A stretch of DNA of 64,000 bases from Triangularia verruculosa (GCA_033296885.1 MU863940.1:124001-188000), one strand, 5' to 3'. Positions 12,498 through 24,051 are shown, counted from the first letter of the stretch. Notes: a model not told the origin generated them from the letters alone. Numbers and translations: made by a program.

Positions 12498-13972
12498 GGA
12501 GCACACAGATACCAGAAATACCGCTGGCTAACTTCAACATCTCACCAGTCTCCATAGCCCACGACTACTGTCTGTATTCCACACAAGCCAGTACACGATT
12601 CAACTCCCCTATATCGACATCATACCACCCAGTTTCGACGAGTTGGCGGGTCAGCATCCAGTAATTCCAGTATGTCGCAGCTTACATCTCCTTACACCAC
12701 CATTTTCTATTCTCGATATTGTGCGCCGATTTTCTATGTTTTCCTTTTTTCTTTCTCTCAATCTCAGTCTGGCTTTCCGTACGATTTGGCCTTTTGGCAA
12801 CACAGGGCAGATTTTCCTATAAAGGGGGCAGCAGGACCTCGGCAGCATGGATTCGCGGCATCAACAGGACTCAAAGAAGCATGGTTCAAGAGGAATACCC
12901 AGCGATACCCAGCAAACTACGGAGAGCATCATCAACGGGGCATAACAATACTCAGATACCCACCAATCACAGCATCTCTGCATCAACGAGGTATAACAGC
13001 ACTCGAGAAGCATGGGTCAACAAGATACCCAGCATCACGGCATTAGAGGCGAGGGAGGCCTGACAGGACTCACAGCATCTAGATATGGCATCGGCATCGG
13101 CATCATGGGGCGGCAAGAAAGCATTGCCAGGACATACAGGACTTAGTTAACAAAACCGGGTTTTGCGTTGCGTTTGCATTGTTTTGGCGTACATGGAAGG
13201 GAATTTTCAGAAGCACATTGGGGGCGCATGAGAAGTGTTTTTGACGAATACTTGCGGCATAAATCGCAATAAAATGGGGAAAGAGAATGGTATAAGAAGA
13301 GATATTGCCCTAAAATACAAGTTTTCTTTGCAGTTTTGAGTTTGTTCGTGTGAAGTGAGGCGTGATGTGATGTGTGGAATGTGGGAGATCATCAATGCTA
13401 CTCACAAGAGACGCATCTCTCATCCTACCAGGGAACGACACCTTATTGTGCCTAAAGCCACTCAGCAAATGCCAACTGCCCGGTCACAGGTAAAACTGTT
13501 CAGCTTGCCTGACTGGTCCAAGGTCCTTATTCCGTTTACCTCCCATTTTTGTGAGATCCCCCACTAATCATGCAAGATGTGCCAATATCAACATGATAGC
13601 GCCTGCCAAGGCTTGATATGTGACGACGCGTCCATTTGCTTGATTTTTGAGGAAGGCGCATCCGCGTGCTCGTTCCAAGAAAAAGGGGGATCAGCAGCCC
13701 CCATTGCCAACCCCAACCCTAGCCGTTATCACGCTTAAGGCTGCCCCGCCAACCGCCATCCACTGCAAAAAAATTAGGCTCCCAGATGCACCTACCCGGC
13801 ACCCACGCCAGCCACCAAATCTCCCAACTGGTCTTGAAATCCTGCCGATATCCCACTCCGGCTTGCAGAAGCGCGACTCCACAAACCATGCGAAAACTGC
13901 AAGGATAAAGCGCCAGCAAACATATCCGTGGGATGGGAATTTTCGCCTCCAACTCGGCCAGCTGCTGACGAC
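12498..13972. other. Intergenic region with imperfect GCATCAAC-type repeats
   Basis: No gene is supported. From about 12840 to 13090 short words such as GCATCAAC, GATACCCAGC and AGCATGG recur at irregular spacing, which creates open frames that look like low-complexity peptides. The last 300 bp should hold the promoter of the Myb gene. Confidence 0.45.
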
Positions 13973-16900
13973 ATGGGAAACGAGCAGAGCGTTCCTAGCG
14001 ACGACGCCGACACCGACAATCAGAGTGTTCGCTCCGCTGAACTTCCTCGCTGGGACCACCCAGGTAATAAAGAAGAGTCCGAAAGACACGCGGCAACCCA
14101 GCCATTGCCCCAGATCGAACCATTCTCTGATCCCCCTCCCGTCGAGGCCGCGTCTCCGCCCGCGACATCCAGCAAAAAGAAGAAGAAGAAGAAACGAGAT
14201 CGCGGGAGCCTTGGTGCAGCTATGGACTCGCCAGGTCGCTCTCTGTCGCATCCCACACCGCTGAAGAGGAAGAAGACAACGCGCTCTTCTCTGGGCAACG
14301 ACGAAAATGGCGTCCCAAGCTCAGACGGATCAGCGAGCCGGAAGCTCAAGAAGACCAAGAGGATGTCACTGGCAGCGATTCTGAACGATAATGCTGACAA
14401 TGCCGACGCCAACGATAGTCAAGACTCCTTTGTGCCCCCACCGACGCTCCCAGAGCTCAGGCCTGAGACCCAGAACGACGAGGAGGAGGAGGATATGGAG
14501 GTTGTCAGGGCTTCACAACGGCGCAAGTCAAGCGGCAAGAAAAAGAAGAGCAAGAAGTCAGAACCAGCACCTGAGCCAGAGGTGTCTCCTGAACCACCCG
14601 CTGCGGACGATCGCATGGAATTGGACGAAGCGGGAGAGAACCTCGCCAATCTGAAAGCCGAGCGCCCAGACAACAACTCCGATGATGACGCCGACATGGA
14701 AGACGGTCCTCCAACGCAAACACAGCAGCCCTCCGAGACAGCCGCGCCTCAGGACGATGGCGATGAAATACCCTCCTCTCCTTCTGTGCTTATCAAGTCC
14801 GAACCAGGAGTGTACGACGACAACGACGAGGACGAGGTTGACGCTTCAAGGATTGAGCTGGAAGATGTTGCCGACGAAGACGACGGTTCTCCCGCACCGG
14901 CCAAGAGCGAGAGGATAAGGGAGGTGATGGATGAGTCGGGGTCTGCCCACGACTCTGGGTATGTCGAGAGAAGTGGCAGTGATGTGAGGAGTCGGAGGGG
15001 CTTATCGCAGGTATCGCACGCTTTGGATCACGATGAGGCCACGCCATCCGAGGACGAGGCAATGCACCTCGTGAAATCTGCGCCAGAGGGAGATGACAAT
15101 GGGGAGATGGATGGGACACCAGAAAGCGAGGCCAGTCCGTCGCAGGCACTTAAGGCTGTGCCTGAGTCTGATAACGAGGTGGAGGGAACACCCGAGAGCG
15201 AGGCTGAGGAAGAGTTAGTACACAAGGCTGAGCGGGAAAGCGACGTTGAGGAAGAGCGGATGCACAAGGCTGAGCGGGAGAGCGACGTGGAAGAAGAAAG
15301 CGAGGTTGAGGATGAAGAGCGGATTAACGACCCTCTCGAATCGGAGGAGGAGAGTGAGCCAGAGGCCAGTGCCGATGAGGAGGAGGCAAGAGAAGAGGAG
15401 GACCAAGAACAGCAGGCAGACGAGGAACGGGCTTCTGAAATTCCTGAAAGCGAGCCAGAGCAACCTGCAGTTCAACCCGAGCACGAAGCGCCTCGGTTCG
15501 AGGAGCCGCGATTTGAGCCAATCTCAGACGCTGAAACCGATCCTGCCCCTCAGAACGGGCAAACCAGTGCCAATGCGATCACCGCACGATCCTCACCAGA
15601 ACTTGGCGGCGATGATGCTGAAGCTATGGCCTCTCCTTCCCCTCCTCCGCCTCCACCATCATCTATCAGAGCTCGTTCGTCAACCAAGCGCAAGGCCAAA
15701 CGTGCCTTCAATCCAGATGCTCCCCTCAGCGAACCATCAGCCCAGCCGGAGGAGTCCCCAATTCGCCCCCAAAAGAAGCAGAAGCCGGCAGCTCAAGCAG
15801 AGCGGGAGCAGGAGCAGGTGGAGGAGCAGGAGGAGGGAGAAGTGGAGGCAGTTAACGCCCCTACGCCGGCACTGAAGAAGAGGAAAGGCAAGAAGATACG
15901 TGAAGTTCTTCAAGAAGAACAAGATAGCGAGCCGGAGGAACCTAGCGTGCCTACACCATCACCCAAGAAAAAGAAGACGAAAAAGATTCGCGAAATGCTT
16001 CAGGACCAGCAAGATGGTGAGGGCCAGGAGGAAGAATCTGTTGTCCCTACCCCAGCACCCAAGAAGAAGAAGGCGAAGAAGATTCGAGAAACGCTTCAGC
16101 AGCAACAGGATGGCGAGGGCGAGGAAGAAGTCCCTGAGGCCTCCACCCCCGCGCCCAAGAAGAAAGCAAAGACCAAAAAGCCTAAAAAGGTCGCCGCCAA
16201 CGAAGAGGAGCAGGCGATTGACAAGAGTGGCTATGCCACCGGGAGACTTACTGCCGTTGAAGAAGACAAAGTCACTCGAGCAGTCAACAAGTTCCGTCGG
16301 GACGAGGGTCTTACTCAGGAGGATATCAACAAGATTATTCACGAGAACCCTGCGGCTGCCGCCAATGCCGCCAAAGGCGCTCCAGTATTGCATGGCTCTC
16401 TCTGGTCTGCTGTGTGCGAGGCCTGTCCTACACGAACACGGTTGAAGCTGCAGAAGTTTTGCAGACGCAAGTTCAACAACTATGTGGCACGTGGCCAGTG
16501 GACTGCCGAACAGGACGAGGAGCTGCAGCAGATGATCAAGATTCACGGAAACAAGTGGACACACATTGGAGGACTGATCAACAGACATCCGCAGGACGTC
16601 CGGGACAGGTGGAGGGATTATCTTGTCTGCCAGGACAAAGTTGTGAAGAATGAGTGGAGCCGAGAGGAGGAGGAGGAGCTTACCAAGGCGGTGAACGAGG
16701 CTATCGACAAGATCCGAAAAGACTTGATCTCCAGGGGCGAGGACGGAGGACAAGCCGAGGGCCTGGTCAACTGGCAGGGCATCAGCGAGGCTATGGGCCG
16801 GACGCGAAACCGGCTTCAATGCATGGAGAAGTGGAAGAGAATTCTCAAGGCCGAGCCGGTCGCCGATCGGGACAGAGTTGTGACTTTGCTACCTGATAAT

Positions 16901-18085
16901 GATAGCTGGAGAGTGAAAATGGCGCGCCAGGATCTCCCCAAGATCACACCAGAGGAGAAGTACAGGTTAGTTCGCACCATCCGTGACGGCTGTGCCGAGA
17001 TCGAGAAGGAGATCGACTGGAGGAAGATTACCGAGAGAATCTTCAAGGACAAGTATCAGCGCTTGGCGCTGGTTGTCATCTGGGGACGGCTGAGGTCGTC
17101 GGTGCCAAATCATGGTGACAAGACTGTCCATGAATGCGCGCAGCACATCGTTGACATGTACGACAAAGATGGTGGATTTGGAAACAGCTATGGCGATTAC
17201 CCAGATGAACGAGCGGCCCCGTCTAGCGCCAGGGAACCTCCTGCCAGTGTGAAAAAGGGCAAGGCAAATTCGAAGTCACGTCGTTCATCAACCCGCTCAA
17301 TCTCTGCGCGCAACGGCGAAAAGAAGAAGGAGCTGAGCGCAGCCATCATTGTGGATGAAACCGACTCTGAGCTTGAGCCGCAGCCGGAGGAAGATACCGT
17401 CATGAATGACGCCGCCTCCATTGCTTCTGATGCTCCACCTGTCGACCCTGACGAGGAAGTCGAAGAAGAGCAGCCCGAGGAGCCTGAAGAGGAGGAACCG
17501 GAGGTGGCTAACGAGGAGGAACACGAAGAGCCGCCTCAATCCTCAGTCGTCAAACGTCTCGCCCCCACCGAAGATGACTCTAACGAAGATGACGATACCC
17601 GTCCGCCTTTCATGCCATCGCCATCTGTCGAAGCGGAAGCGTCCCGCACTCGTCGCCGTGAGCGTTCCTTGAGCGCGAAGCCCCCCACCCCTGCCGCCAT
17701 CGAGGAAGAGTCCGGCGAGGAGGTTCAAGACGAGGACATGGTCACCACTACCCGGCTCAAGTCTGCAAAGAAGCGCCCTGCTGCTGCTGAGGAAATCTCG
17801 CCTCGCAAGAAGAAGAGGAAGATGTCCGAGGGCACCACCAGGCCGGCGGTGCGGAGCAGTTCCTCGCCTGTTGCTACGTACGGCAGGAAGAGCAATACCA
17901 GAAAGGAGATCAAGAAGGCGGCGGCGGAGGCGGTGAAGGCGAGGCAGGCGAGGGCGTTGAGTACGATTAGCAGCGACATGGATGACATGGATGATATCCC
18001 TGCGAGGCTGCCGGGTCAGACGCCGCCTCAGCCGACGCCGCCGCGGCCCACGGGTAGGACGACGAGGAGAGCTGCGAGGCAGTAG
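13973..18085 (+). CDS. REB1/TTF-I-like Myb DNA-binding protein
   Basis: 1370 residues, intronless. It probably binds DNA in the nucleus or nucleolus, as yeast Reb1 and mammalian TTF-I do at RNA polymerase I terminators. The first 800 residues are acidic and Lys/Ser-rich. They include a duplicated KAERESDVEEE block and about four copies of a basic unit, PTPAPKKKKAKKIRE. The DNA-binding region (about 745-1045) has a Myb repeat starting GQWTAEQDEELQQMIKIHGN, a second, diverged repeat with an insertion (NEWSREEEEELTKAV to RCMEKW-like), and a third containing ITPEEKYRLVRTIRDGC. A long acidic tail and basic clusters (PRKKKRK) follow. I chose the ATG at 13973 (MGNEQS); another lies 15 codons upstream in frame. 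MGNEQS fits an N-myristoylation consensus, which would be odd for a nuclear protein. Confidence 0.85.
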   Translation: MGNEQSVPSDDADTDNQSVRSAELPRWDHPGNKEESERHAATQPLPQIEPFSDPPPVEAASPPATSSKKKKKKKRDRGSLGAAMDSPGRSLSHPTPLKRKKTTRSSLGNDENGVPSSDGSASRKLKKTKRMSLAAILNDNADNADANDSQDSFVPPPTLPELRPETQNDEEEEDMEVVRASQRRKSSGKKKKSKKSEPAPEPEVSPEPPAADDRMELDEAGENLANLKAERPDNNSDDDADMEDGPPTQTQQPSETAAPQDDGDEIPSSPSVLIKSEPGVYDDNDEDEVDASRIELEDVADEDDGSPAPAKSERIREVMDESGSAHDSGYVERSGSDVRSRRGLSQVSHALDHDEATPSEDEAMHLVKSAPEGDDNGEMDGTPESEASPSQALKAVPESDNEVEGTPESEAEEELVHKAERESDVEEERMHKAERESDVEEESEVEDEERINDPLESEEESEPEASADEEEAREEEDQEQQADEERASEIPESEPEQPAVQPEHEAPRFEEPRFEPISDAETDPAPQNGQTSANAITARSSPELGGDDAEAMASPSPPPPPPSSIRARSSTKRKAKRAFNPDAPLSEPSAQPEESPIRPQKKQKPAAQAEREQEQVEEQEEGEVEAVNAPTPALKKRKGKKIREVLQEEQDSEPEEPSVPTPSPKKKKTKKIREMLQDQQDGEGQEEESVVPTPAPKKKKAKKIRETLQQQQDGEGEEEVPEASTPAPKKKAKTKKPKKVAANEEEQAIDKSGYATGRLTAVEEDKVTRAVNKFRRDEGLTQEDINKIIHENPAAAANAAKGAPVLHGSLWSAVCEACPTRTRLKLQKFCRRKFNNYVARGQWTAEQDEELQQMIKIHGNKWTHIGGLINRHPQDVRDRWRDYLVCQDKVVKNEWSREEEEELTKAVNEAIDKIRKDLISRGEDGGQAEGLVNWQGISEAMGRTRNRLQCMEKWKRILKAEPVADRDRVVTLLPDNDSWRVKMARQDLPKITPEEKYRLVRTIRDGCAEIEKEIDWRKITERIFKDKYQRLALVVIWGRLRSSVPNHGDKTVHECAQHIVDMYDKDGGFGNSYGDYPDERAAPSSAREPPASVKKGKANSKSRRSSTRSISARNGEKKKELSAAIIVDETDSELEPQPEEDTVMNDAASIASDAPPVDPDEEVEEEQPEEPEEEEPEVANEEEHEEPPQSSVVKRLAPTEDDSNEDDDTRPPFMPSPSVEAEASRTRRRERSLSAKPPTPAAIEEESGEEVQDEDMVTTTRLKSAKKRPAAAEEISPRKKKRKMSEGTTRPAVRSSSSPVATYGRKSNTRKEIKKAAAEAVKARQARALSTISSDMDDMDDIPARLPGQTPPQPTPPRPTGRTTRRAARQ
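15218..15301 (+). repeat. 42-bp tandem duplication inside the Myb gene
   Basis: Two 42-bp units (15218-15259 and 15260-15301) encode VHKAERESDVEEER and MHKAERESDVEEES. They differ at a few bases, so the duplication is recent but not new. Confidence 0.85.
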
Positions 18086-19007
18086 GAGGTGTATTGCAGG
18101 TCTCGATGGGCGTTACAGGGGAGGGATGAGAATGGGGTGAAGAGGGGTTGAGGGAATGGAGGGGATGAAAGATTGCGTTTTGAGTTAAGGGATGGGTGGG
18201 GGTGAGTTTTGAGAATACCTATATGGCATAGACTTTGCACACAGACAGATGTTCGTATATATTATGGTGTGATATGTTGTTCAGTCAGTTAGTTTGATTG
18301 AGCAGTCTAATGATCAGTGTGTTTTAGTGCATAGATATATTGGCGGGGGGTAATGAAATAAGAAGTGTTTTTGTTACTACCTACATGGTCCTGTGTCATG
18401 GTCGCCCTGCTAGGTATACAAGTTCCTTCGCTATGTCCATGGCGTGAATGGCATGGTAGTGGTATTCGTCTTGTCTGTAGGCTTTCCCAATCTCATGTTC
18501 TTCGCACCTTATCTCAGCTCCATCTCGTGTACAGTTCCAGCTGGGGCATCAAATGGGTGGGGGGGGGGGGGGGCTCCGCTGTGGGTGTCGGTCGGCCGCC
18601 ACAAAACTGAAAGACAAAATGTTATTATATATCCGCGTCTTTTTGTATTTCCACAGGGTGGGAATGTAGTCAAGTCACAAAAAGCAGGCAGTCAGTGTGC
18701 CGCCAGGGGAGTAGACAAATATGTGTTATATGTAGAACTGTAAGCGAATGTAGTACAAAAAAAGCTCAGTGTTACCTCCACATCCTCTTCCCTACTTCTC
18801 AAAGTTCACCCTTTGTACAAAAAGGCAAAATAATCATCAAACATCTCCCACCAAAGAAGTGAATGAAAAAAAAAAAATGAAAAACAAAGTTCCCCGCCAG
18901 ACAAGCACATTTCGCCCATTTACATCTCAAATCTGCATCTCCTCCCCCTTAATCCACCACCAACCTCATCTCCCTCCACCCCCTTGACAACGAGCCCCTC
19001 TCACCCT
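18086..19007. other. Intergenic, with a 15-base G run
   Basis: No gene is supported. A run of 15 G lies at 18559-18573, and an A run lies near 18868. Convergent 3' flanks of the Myb gene and the RlpA-like gene meet here. Confidence 0.5.
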
Positions 19008-19442
19008 TCAAAGCCACGACCAATCCCCCGTAATCCTCCCCGCGCTCAACGGAGCCAGCCTCTGGAAGGCAGCAGGCGACAGGTCCAAATCACCCGCCTT
19101 ACACCCAGGGCAGCGGTCCACCACGGTAACATCAACCGTCTTGCCGTTGTAGCTGGCACGGATCTTTCTTCCGCAGAGGGGGTTATTGTTGGGGTTTCCG
19201 TTGGGGGTCTGGGGGTCAAAGAGGACGCGGTTGAGGGCGGCGACCAGCTGGCCGTCGTTGTTCACTTTGCCACAGGCGCCGAGGCCGGTGTTGTACCAGG
19301 TGAACTCGCCTCTGGCGCGGGCGACGATCTCGCGGGCTTCGACCTCGAGGGGGGAGCCCTGGTTGGGGGTGGTGGGGGCTGCCGAGGTGAGGGTGAGGAG
19401 GGTGAGGAGGGTGGTGGTGAGGGTGGTGGTTGAGAAGTACAT
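19008..19442 (-). CDS. Secreted RlpA-like double-psi beta-barrel protein
   Basis: 144 residues, single exon. The N-terminus is a clear signal peptide: a Thr/Leu-rich hydrophobic stretch ending LTSAAP, cleaved after about residue 20. The mature part has the marks of the DPBB/expansin-like fold: GEFTWYNTGLGACG, a central CGRKIRASYNGKTVDVTVVD strand pair, and DRCPGC followed by DLDLSPAAFQ. Four cysteines probably form two disulfides. Such small fungal proteins are secreted, and relatives are described as expansin-like, barwin-like or protease-inhibitor-like; no catalytic activity can be assigned. The pre-sequence, the length and the position of the motifs all fit a complete gene. Confidence 0.88.
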   Translation of the reverse strand: MYFSTTTLTTTLLTLLTLTSAAPTTPNQGSPLEVEAREIVARARGEFTWYNTGLGACGKVNNDGQLVAALNRVLFDPQTPNGNPNNNPLCGRKIRASYNGKTVDVTVVDRCPGCKAGDLDLSPAAFQRLAPLSAGRITGDWSWL

Positions 19443-22082
19443 CTTGATGGGTTGGTGATTGGGGGGGTGGTTGCTGTGAGTGTAAAGATAAGGGCTGTAG
19501 AGCTCCTGCTGGAGATGTGATTGAAGTCTTGATTGCGAGGATGAGGATGGAAAAGAGGTATCGAGGGTGAGGAGAGGAGACCCTTGATATAGATGTCACG
19601 ACATGACTTGACCTGCGGCTTCATGTCGTGGACCTCGAGGCTCTGGGATGTGGTCTCCTTCTCCTCACCCGCAGTTCCAAGCCTGCTCCGAAGACCGGCA
19701 GCTCCTTCTCCTCGACAAGGTCAGCCGCTGCTGCCTCCGAACATCCAAGAAGGGAAGCTCGGTTGACGACGACAGCAACGTTGTCTCATCTAACGTCAGC
19801 ATCATCACACTTGTCTTGCCAATGGTTCCAGTTCGTACCTCCGGACTGCTCATGAGAGCGCTTATGAGCATAAGGCAGCCATCAAAGTAACCCGCCAGAC
19901 CTGTTTACTGGTATCCCAAGCGCGGGATGGGCGGGGTTTCCATGATTGACATGCGATGAGAAATCGGCTTACCGATGTAAGCCCTGGATGTGATACCATG
20001 AAAACCGTCGCCTGCTTGTTTGGGATGGTGGTGAGGTGAGACTCTCCGTGAGTTGACCCCAACCTTTAGTTGATGTCGAGGCTGTCGCGGTGTCTCTTGA
20101 CAAGCTGGCAGGGGACGCATATCCTCTTGGCACTTGTTGTATTATGGTTCGTATGGCGCAATACAGTACATGAAAAAGTGATGCGAGTATTTCATATCCT
20201 AACCGTGCTTGTAAAGGCCCTCAGAGTCTGTGGAGAATATGTGGTCAGTGATTCAAAGCAAGACTTATTTTGGTATTTTCTAGTACCACCGTACCAGCCA
20301 TCAGATAGTCCAGTTTCAGTCCCACGCCACGTTAATCTGTGTCCAAGTATTTGGGTAGCTGTTCAGAGAGCTCTTTCTCATTGGGCAACATGTCTCATTT
20401 CGGAAGAGTCAGGGGTTTGCAGACTGCAGAGGGGACGTGGTCATCATCGAACCGAAGGAGACGGAACTGGACAACCTGTCAGGCCTCCGGATCGACGGGA
20501 TGCAACTGCAGTCCGCCTGTCGAGGTCAGGGACTCGGACTCTGATTTGTGATGCGGCCATGTCGTGATACCCCGAGTATCAGAGCATATGTATGTTCCTG
20601 TCAAGCTCCTCATTGTGTGACATTCACAGCCTGAGGGGAAGAAGAAGCTTGTGTCATCGGCTCACCCCTGTCATATTCTTGTCTCACAGAGCCGGCTTGC
20701 CGGGTAGGTTAGACATGATCTTCACCCTTGTAGAGGCTTACTCATTATTCACTTGGAGGCTAGGTACTGGGCCGCCAAAGCGGGAACGGAATGTTGCCGT
20801 TGATCCAGCGGCGGGCACTCCCGCGAGAGGCTCTGCAGTCCCTGCAGAAACCTTTTTGATCGATTTCATTCATTGTGAATACATCTATCAGCGCACACAT
20901 ACTTGCTTGACAATATTTCTCAGCTCAGAATGAATCTGGACGATGCAGAGTTCTTCAATAAGGCTCTGCCGTGAAACAGGAAGACTGTACTACGCAAAAT
21001 GTTAGATGCATCCCCACGGCAGGGGAGCAAGAGCTCAAGGGTAGCATTCCGGTAGGTCATTGTGATGACTGGAGACCCACCGCCGGTGATGGACAGGGCA
21101 GGAACCTTTGGGTAACTGACCGAGACAACCGCTTACGAGAGATACAACCGTGGAAGAATGCGTGGTCGGAGATTATGCCAAGGCGCCTCGACCGGTCAGG
21201 AAAAGAGACGTGTGAAGCCGGTAATAACGTGCTGCTCTACCGCCTGGGTTCTAAAGGCGACGCAGATATGGTGTAGAAGGTCGGTATGGCCGAATTTCAC
21301 GGATCGCCGCTTATACTACGCGTTTCGTCAAAGGCATCATGAGGGCGGTGCATAGTCAGATCATGATGTCCTGTCGCTGCGCTGACATGCAGTATTCGGG
21401 GCCGTAGTTGTCGATCTCAGAGCCTGAAAATCTTGCAAAGACAGAAAATGAAATTAGTGCGATCTTTGAGAGCTCTTGGAAGGCTGAACCGTGCCAGTGT
21501 GAGTGGCCGGACGGTCTGTCGGAGTGGAAGATGATGGCTGACAGCTTGGAAGGCTAGGCGATGACTGGTGCTCACCGAACGACTGACCGAGGTTAAAGGC
21601 CACAGCTGGCGACTTCACCTCGCTCCTTCCGAGTTTCGCTGGCGTAATTTCAAACAGCGGAATTCGAACACTAAAATCAAGGAAGGATGGAATTTAGAGT
21701 TTGGCAGGTGGCAGGTGGGAGCTTGATGGCCAGCTGACCCCAACGCGCGACCATCACATTGGTCGCCTGCCACTTCAGCATGGCCTCCCAGCCCCATCGT
21801 GCATGACCTGAAAAACATCACTAACATCAATGTTGGGCCACGGGCTTAAACTTTATAACTTTCAAACCCTCGCCATCGTGATTTCTTTCTTTGTTCCCTC
21901 GATGAATCACCGTGGTCAGGCAACTGGGCAAAGGCTAAGACAAGGCCCGCATGATGGGCTGGGGAAATAGCAGGAAAATGTTGTTTAAAAGGCTGCCTCT
22001 TTGTTTTTTTTCGTCGTTGCGGTCTCATTCCTTTTTCTGAATACAATCATCACTCATTCAGACTGCGCTCGTTGTAAATTGA
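19443..22082. other. Long intergenic region, no gene seen
   Basis: About 2.6 kb. The frames on both strands (the longest is about 165 codons at 20070-20567) have no recognisable domain and no coherent exon chain. The composition is mixed and not RIP-like. Confidence 0.45.
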
Positions 22083-22484
22083 AGCCTTCTTACTGTCGCC
22101 CTGAATAACGTCAACCCGGCGTCTCCAAGCCCATCCCACAGCATTACCCAAACCAGCCACTGCCAACATCCCACAGGTCCCGCAGCCTGGCCTCGGTCAA
22201 AATGGTCTGGACGTATCCTTCCAGCCCGGGATACACCTACGGTTTTGGGGACAACTACCGTACCGGCCTCGAGTGGTGCATATTTTGCGAGCGCTACAGC
22301 TACTGCCACACGACCGGGTATTACTTCTGCTACGCCCGTACTCGCAGAAGATATCGTCGAACCTACCGTCGGGATGATGACACCTACTGCTGGTACGGAG
22401 ATGACTGGGCAACTTGCCGGCGGCGCAATCATGAGCGCTGCCGCAGGTGGATCCCGACTCCCAGACCGTCGACGCCCAACTTGA
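22083..22484 (+). other. Possible small Ser/Thr/Ala-rich exon, uncertain
   Basis: An open plus-strand frame of 133 codons with no internal stop ends at 22484. Its second half is Ala/Thr/Ser/Gly-rich with a glycine-zipper-like GGAIMSAAAGG, and would suit a cell-wall or secreted protein. It lacks a good ATG, so a first exon upstream would be needed. A competing frame starts at ATG 22202 with a strong fungal start context (TCAAAATGG) and gives a 104-residue Tyr/Cys/Arg-rich peptide. The minus strand is also open for 148 codons. Only one can be real, and I cannot choose. Confidence 0.25.
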
Positions 22485-23158
22485 GGCGGTGCCGGAGCTG
22501 CCATGCATATGTTTGATAAGTGGTGGGGATGCCTGATGACTGGATATGAATGAGTTGTAACTGTTTCATTTTTGGTACGTGTTGTTCTGGGAGCTTTGAT
22601 CTTGCTGGGTTGCTGACCGTTCTGGTTCAGGTATCATCGTTGATGACATTTCACTATCATTTTCCCCCTTTGTCCTGTTGCTTTAGATCGTTATATACCC
22701 AGCATGTCATATCGAGAGCCTTGTTTCTCATTCCCTGTAATTCCCTCTTTCCTTTCAATTCGCACTTTGATGCAGCGCTGCCTCCTATATTCTCATTTAC
22801 TGTTGTAGCAACGTCTATGGCAAGCAAGTCAATTCTCATATCAAACCTGTATCAATCATACCATGTATTCTAGATCCTACAGCCTTTTGCTTTTTCCTGA
22901 GTCAGACATAGCCTTATTTTCTTACAATCAATCACCTCCCTGAAATAACCATTCGGGCAGTGGAGAGTTCAAGCCGATGAAGTAGGTGGCGGAGATTTGC
23001 GCCCCTCGTTTGAAAACTTAAATAACGCCAGCAGGAGCAGGTTTGAGGCGGTGGACTATGTGAACTGTGCGTGATTCATCATGGATCCGTAGCCTTCCAT
23101 CAATTCAACGCCTGATCTGACTGCACCAACATCATCATCACCTTCTGCGCCACAAAGC
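22485..23158. other. Intergenic, promoter side of the membrane-protein gene
   Basis: No gene is supported. The stretch is T-rich between 22550 and 22950. Confidence 0.5.
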
Positions 23159-24051
23159 ATGATGGATGAAAATCCAGCATTTCTAAGCTATGATTGGTTT
23201 CGAAGAATCGCCGGGGACCGCGCATCAACCGACTTTCTGATCGCCACCATCCTCTGGGCGGTTGTATCAATCCTCATCACAATCGCCGTAGTTTGGTCAC
23301 CCCCAACCTCAAACGACGAAGACAGAACTCCATGCTTCACACCCTGGTTCGATGAGAAGATTCCTGGGTTGGCCGCCTGCCGCCAGCACTGCGGCTTGTT
23401 CCCGTTCTACTTTTTAGTGTACTACCTCGTGGTGGTTTTTACACCTATTGCAGCGGCATTGAGGTTGGTGCTCATGGCAGTCATCTGGCTGTTTGGTATC
23501 GAGAAGTGTTGTGGAGTGGAGTCGCACTGCCTCGATCAAACCGAACCTGAGAGGAGGAGGAGGAGTAGCTGGAGGAGGATGGTTGAGGTGGAGGCTGGGA
23601 ATGGCGTCGAGGATGGAAACGAGAATTCTACAGACCTTCGTGCAATTACAGGAGAGGCTGGAGCAGGGGTTGTGAGATCCGCACCACAGCGCGCAGAACC
23701 CATGGTCGCCGCGCCAGAGCCGCCAAGAACGAATGCGCCGAATAATACCTTAATACAACGCCATTACCAACAAGCGCCCGGAGAAACCCAGCAGCCCGTG
23801 GGAGCGGCCCAGCAAGACAGCAACCTCGAAGCAGTTTTGCAGGTGGCCACAGGAGCATCCCTCAAAGTTGCATCTTGACGGCGGACGATTTAAGTATCTT
23901 ACACCACCAGACGACGACAATTGAGAGCTCGCAAACCAGCACAGGAGAGGACAGATCAGCCACAAGATCGGGGGATCAGACACCGCCTCCTCAATATGAA
24001 GAATTGGATCCACGGGACAAGACCCAGCGCCAAAATGGGAACAACTGTTGA
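23159..24051 (+). CDS. Two-segment membrane protein with C-terminal PPxY (paralogue 1)
   Basis: Family unknown to me. Hydrophobic segments lie at about residues 26-46 (ATILWAVVSILITIAVVW) and 80-115. Between them is a Cys-containing loop ending CFTPWFDEK, and after them the motif EKCCGVE. It is homologous to the gene at 24893: WAVxS, PCxxxWFD, CRxxCxLxPFYFL and CCGxE are shared. The unspliced frame stops at 23878. However, downstream DNA encodes DQTPPPQYEELDPR, matching DQTSPPEYQVVDPR of the paralogue. Removing 23843-23910 (GTGGCC to CAG) or 23867-23910 (GTTGCA to CAG) joins it in phase and gives 274 or 282 residues, ending at 24051. The alternative is a recent nonsense or frameshift loss of the tail. 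PPQY fits a WW-domain (Rsp5-type) ligand. Confidence 0.7.

Noticed and set aside
12672..13063. Two overlapping frames of 114-124 codons
   Set aside because: They are produced by imperfect short repeats (GCATCAAC, GATACCCAGC) and show no domain.
20070..20567. 165-codon plus-strand frame
   Set aside because: No domain, no signal peptide, no splice partners and low-information composition; treated as chance.
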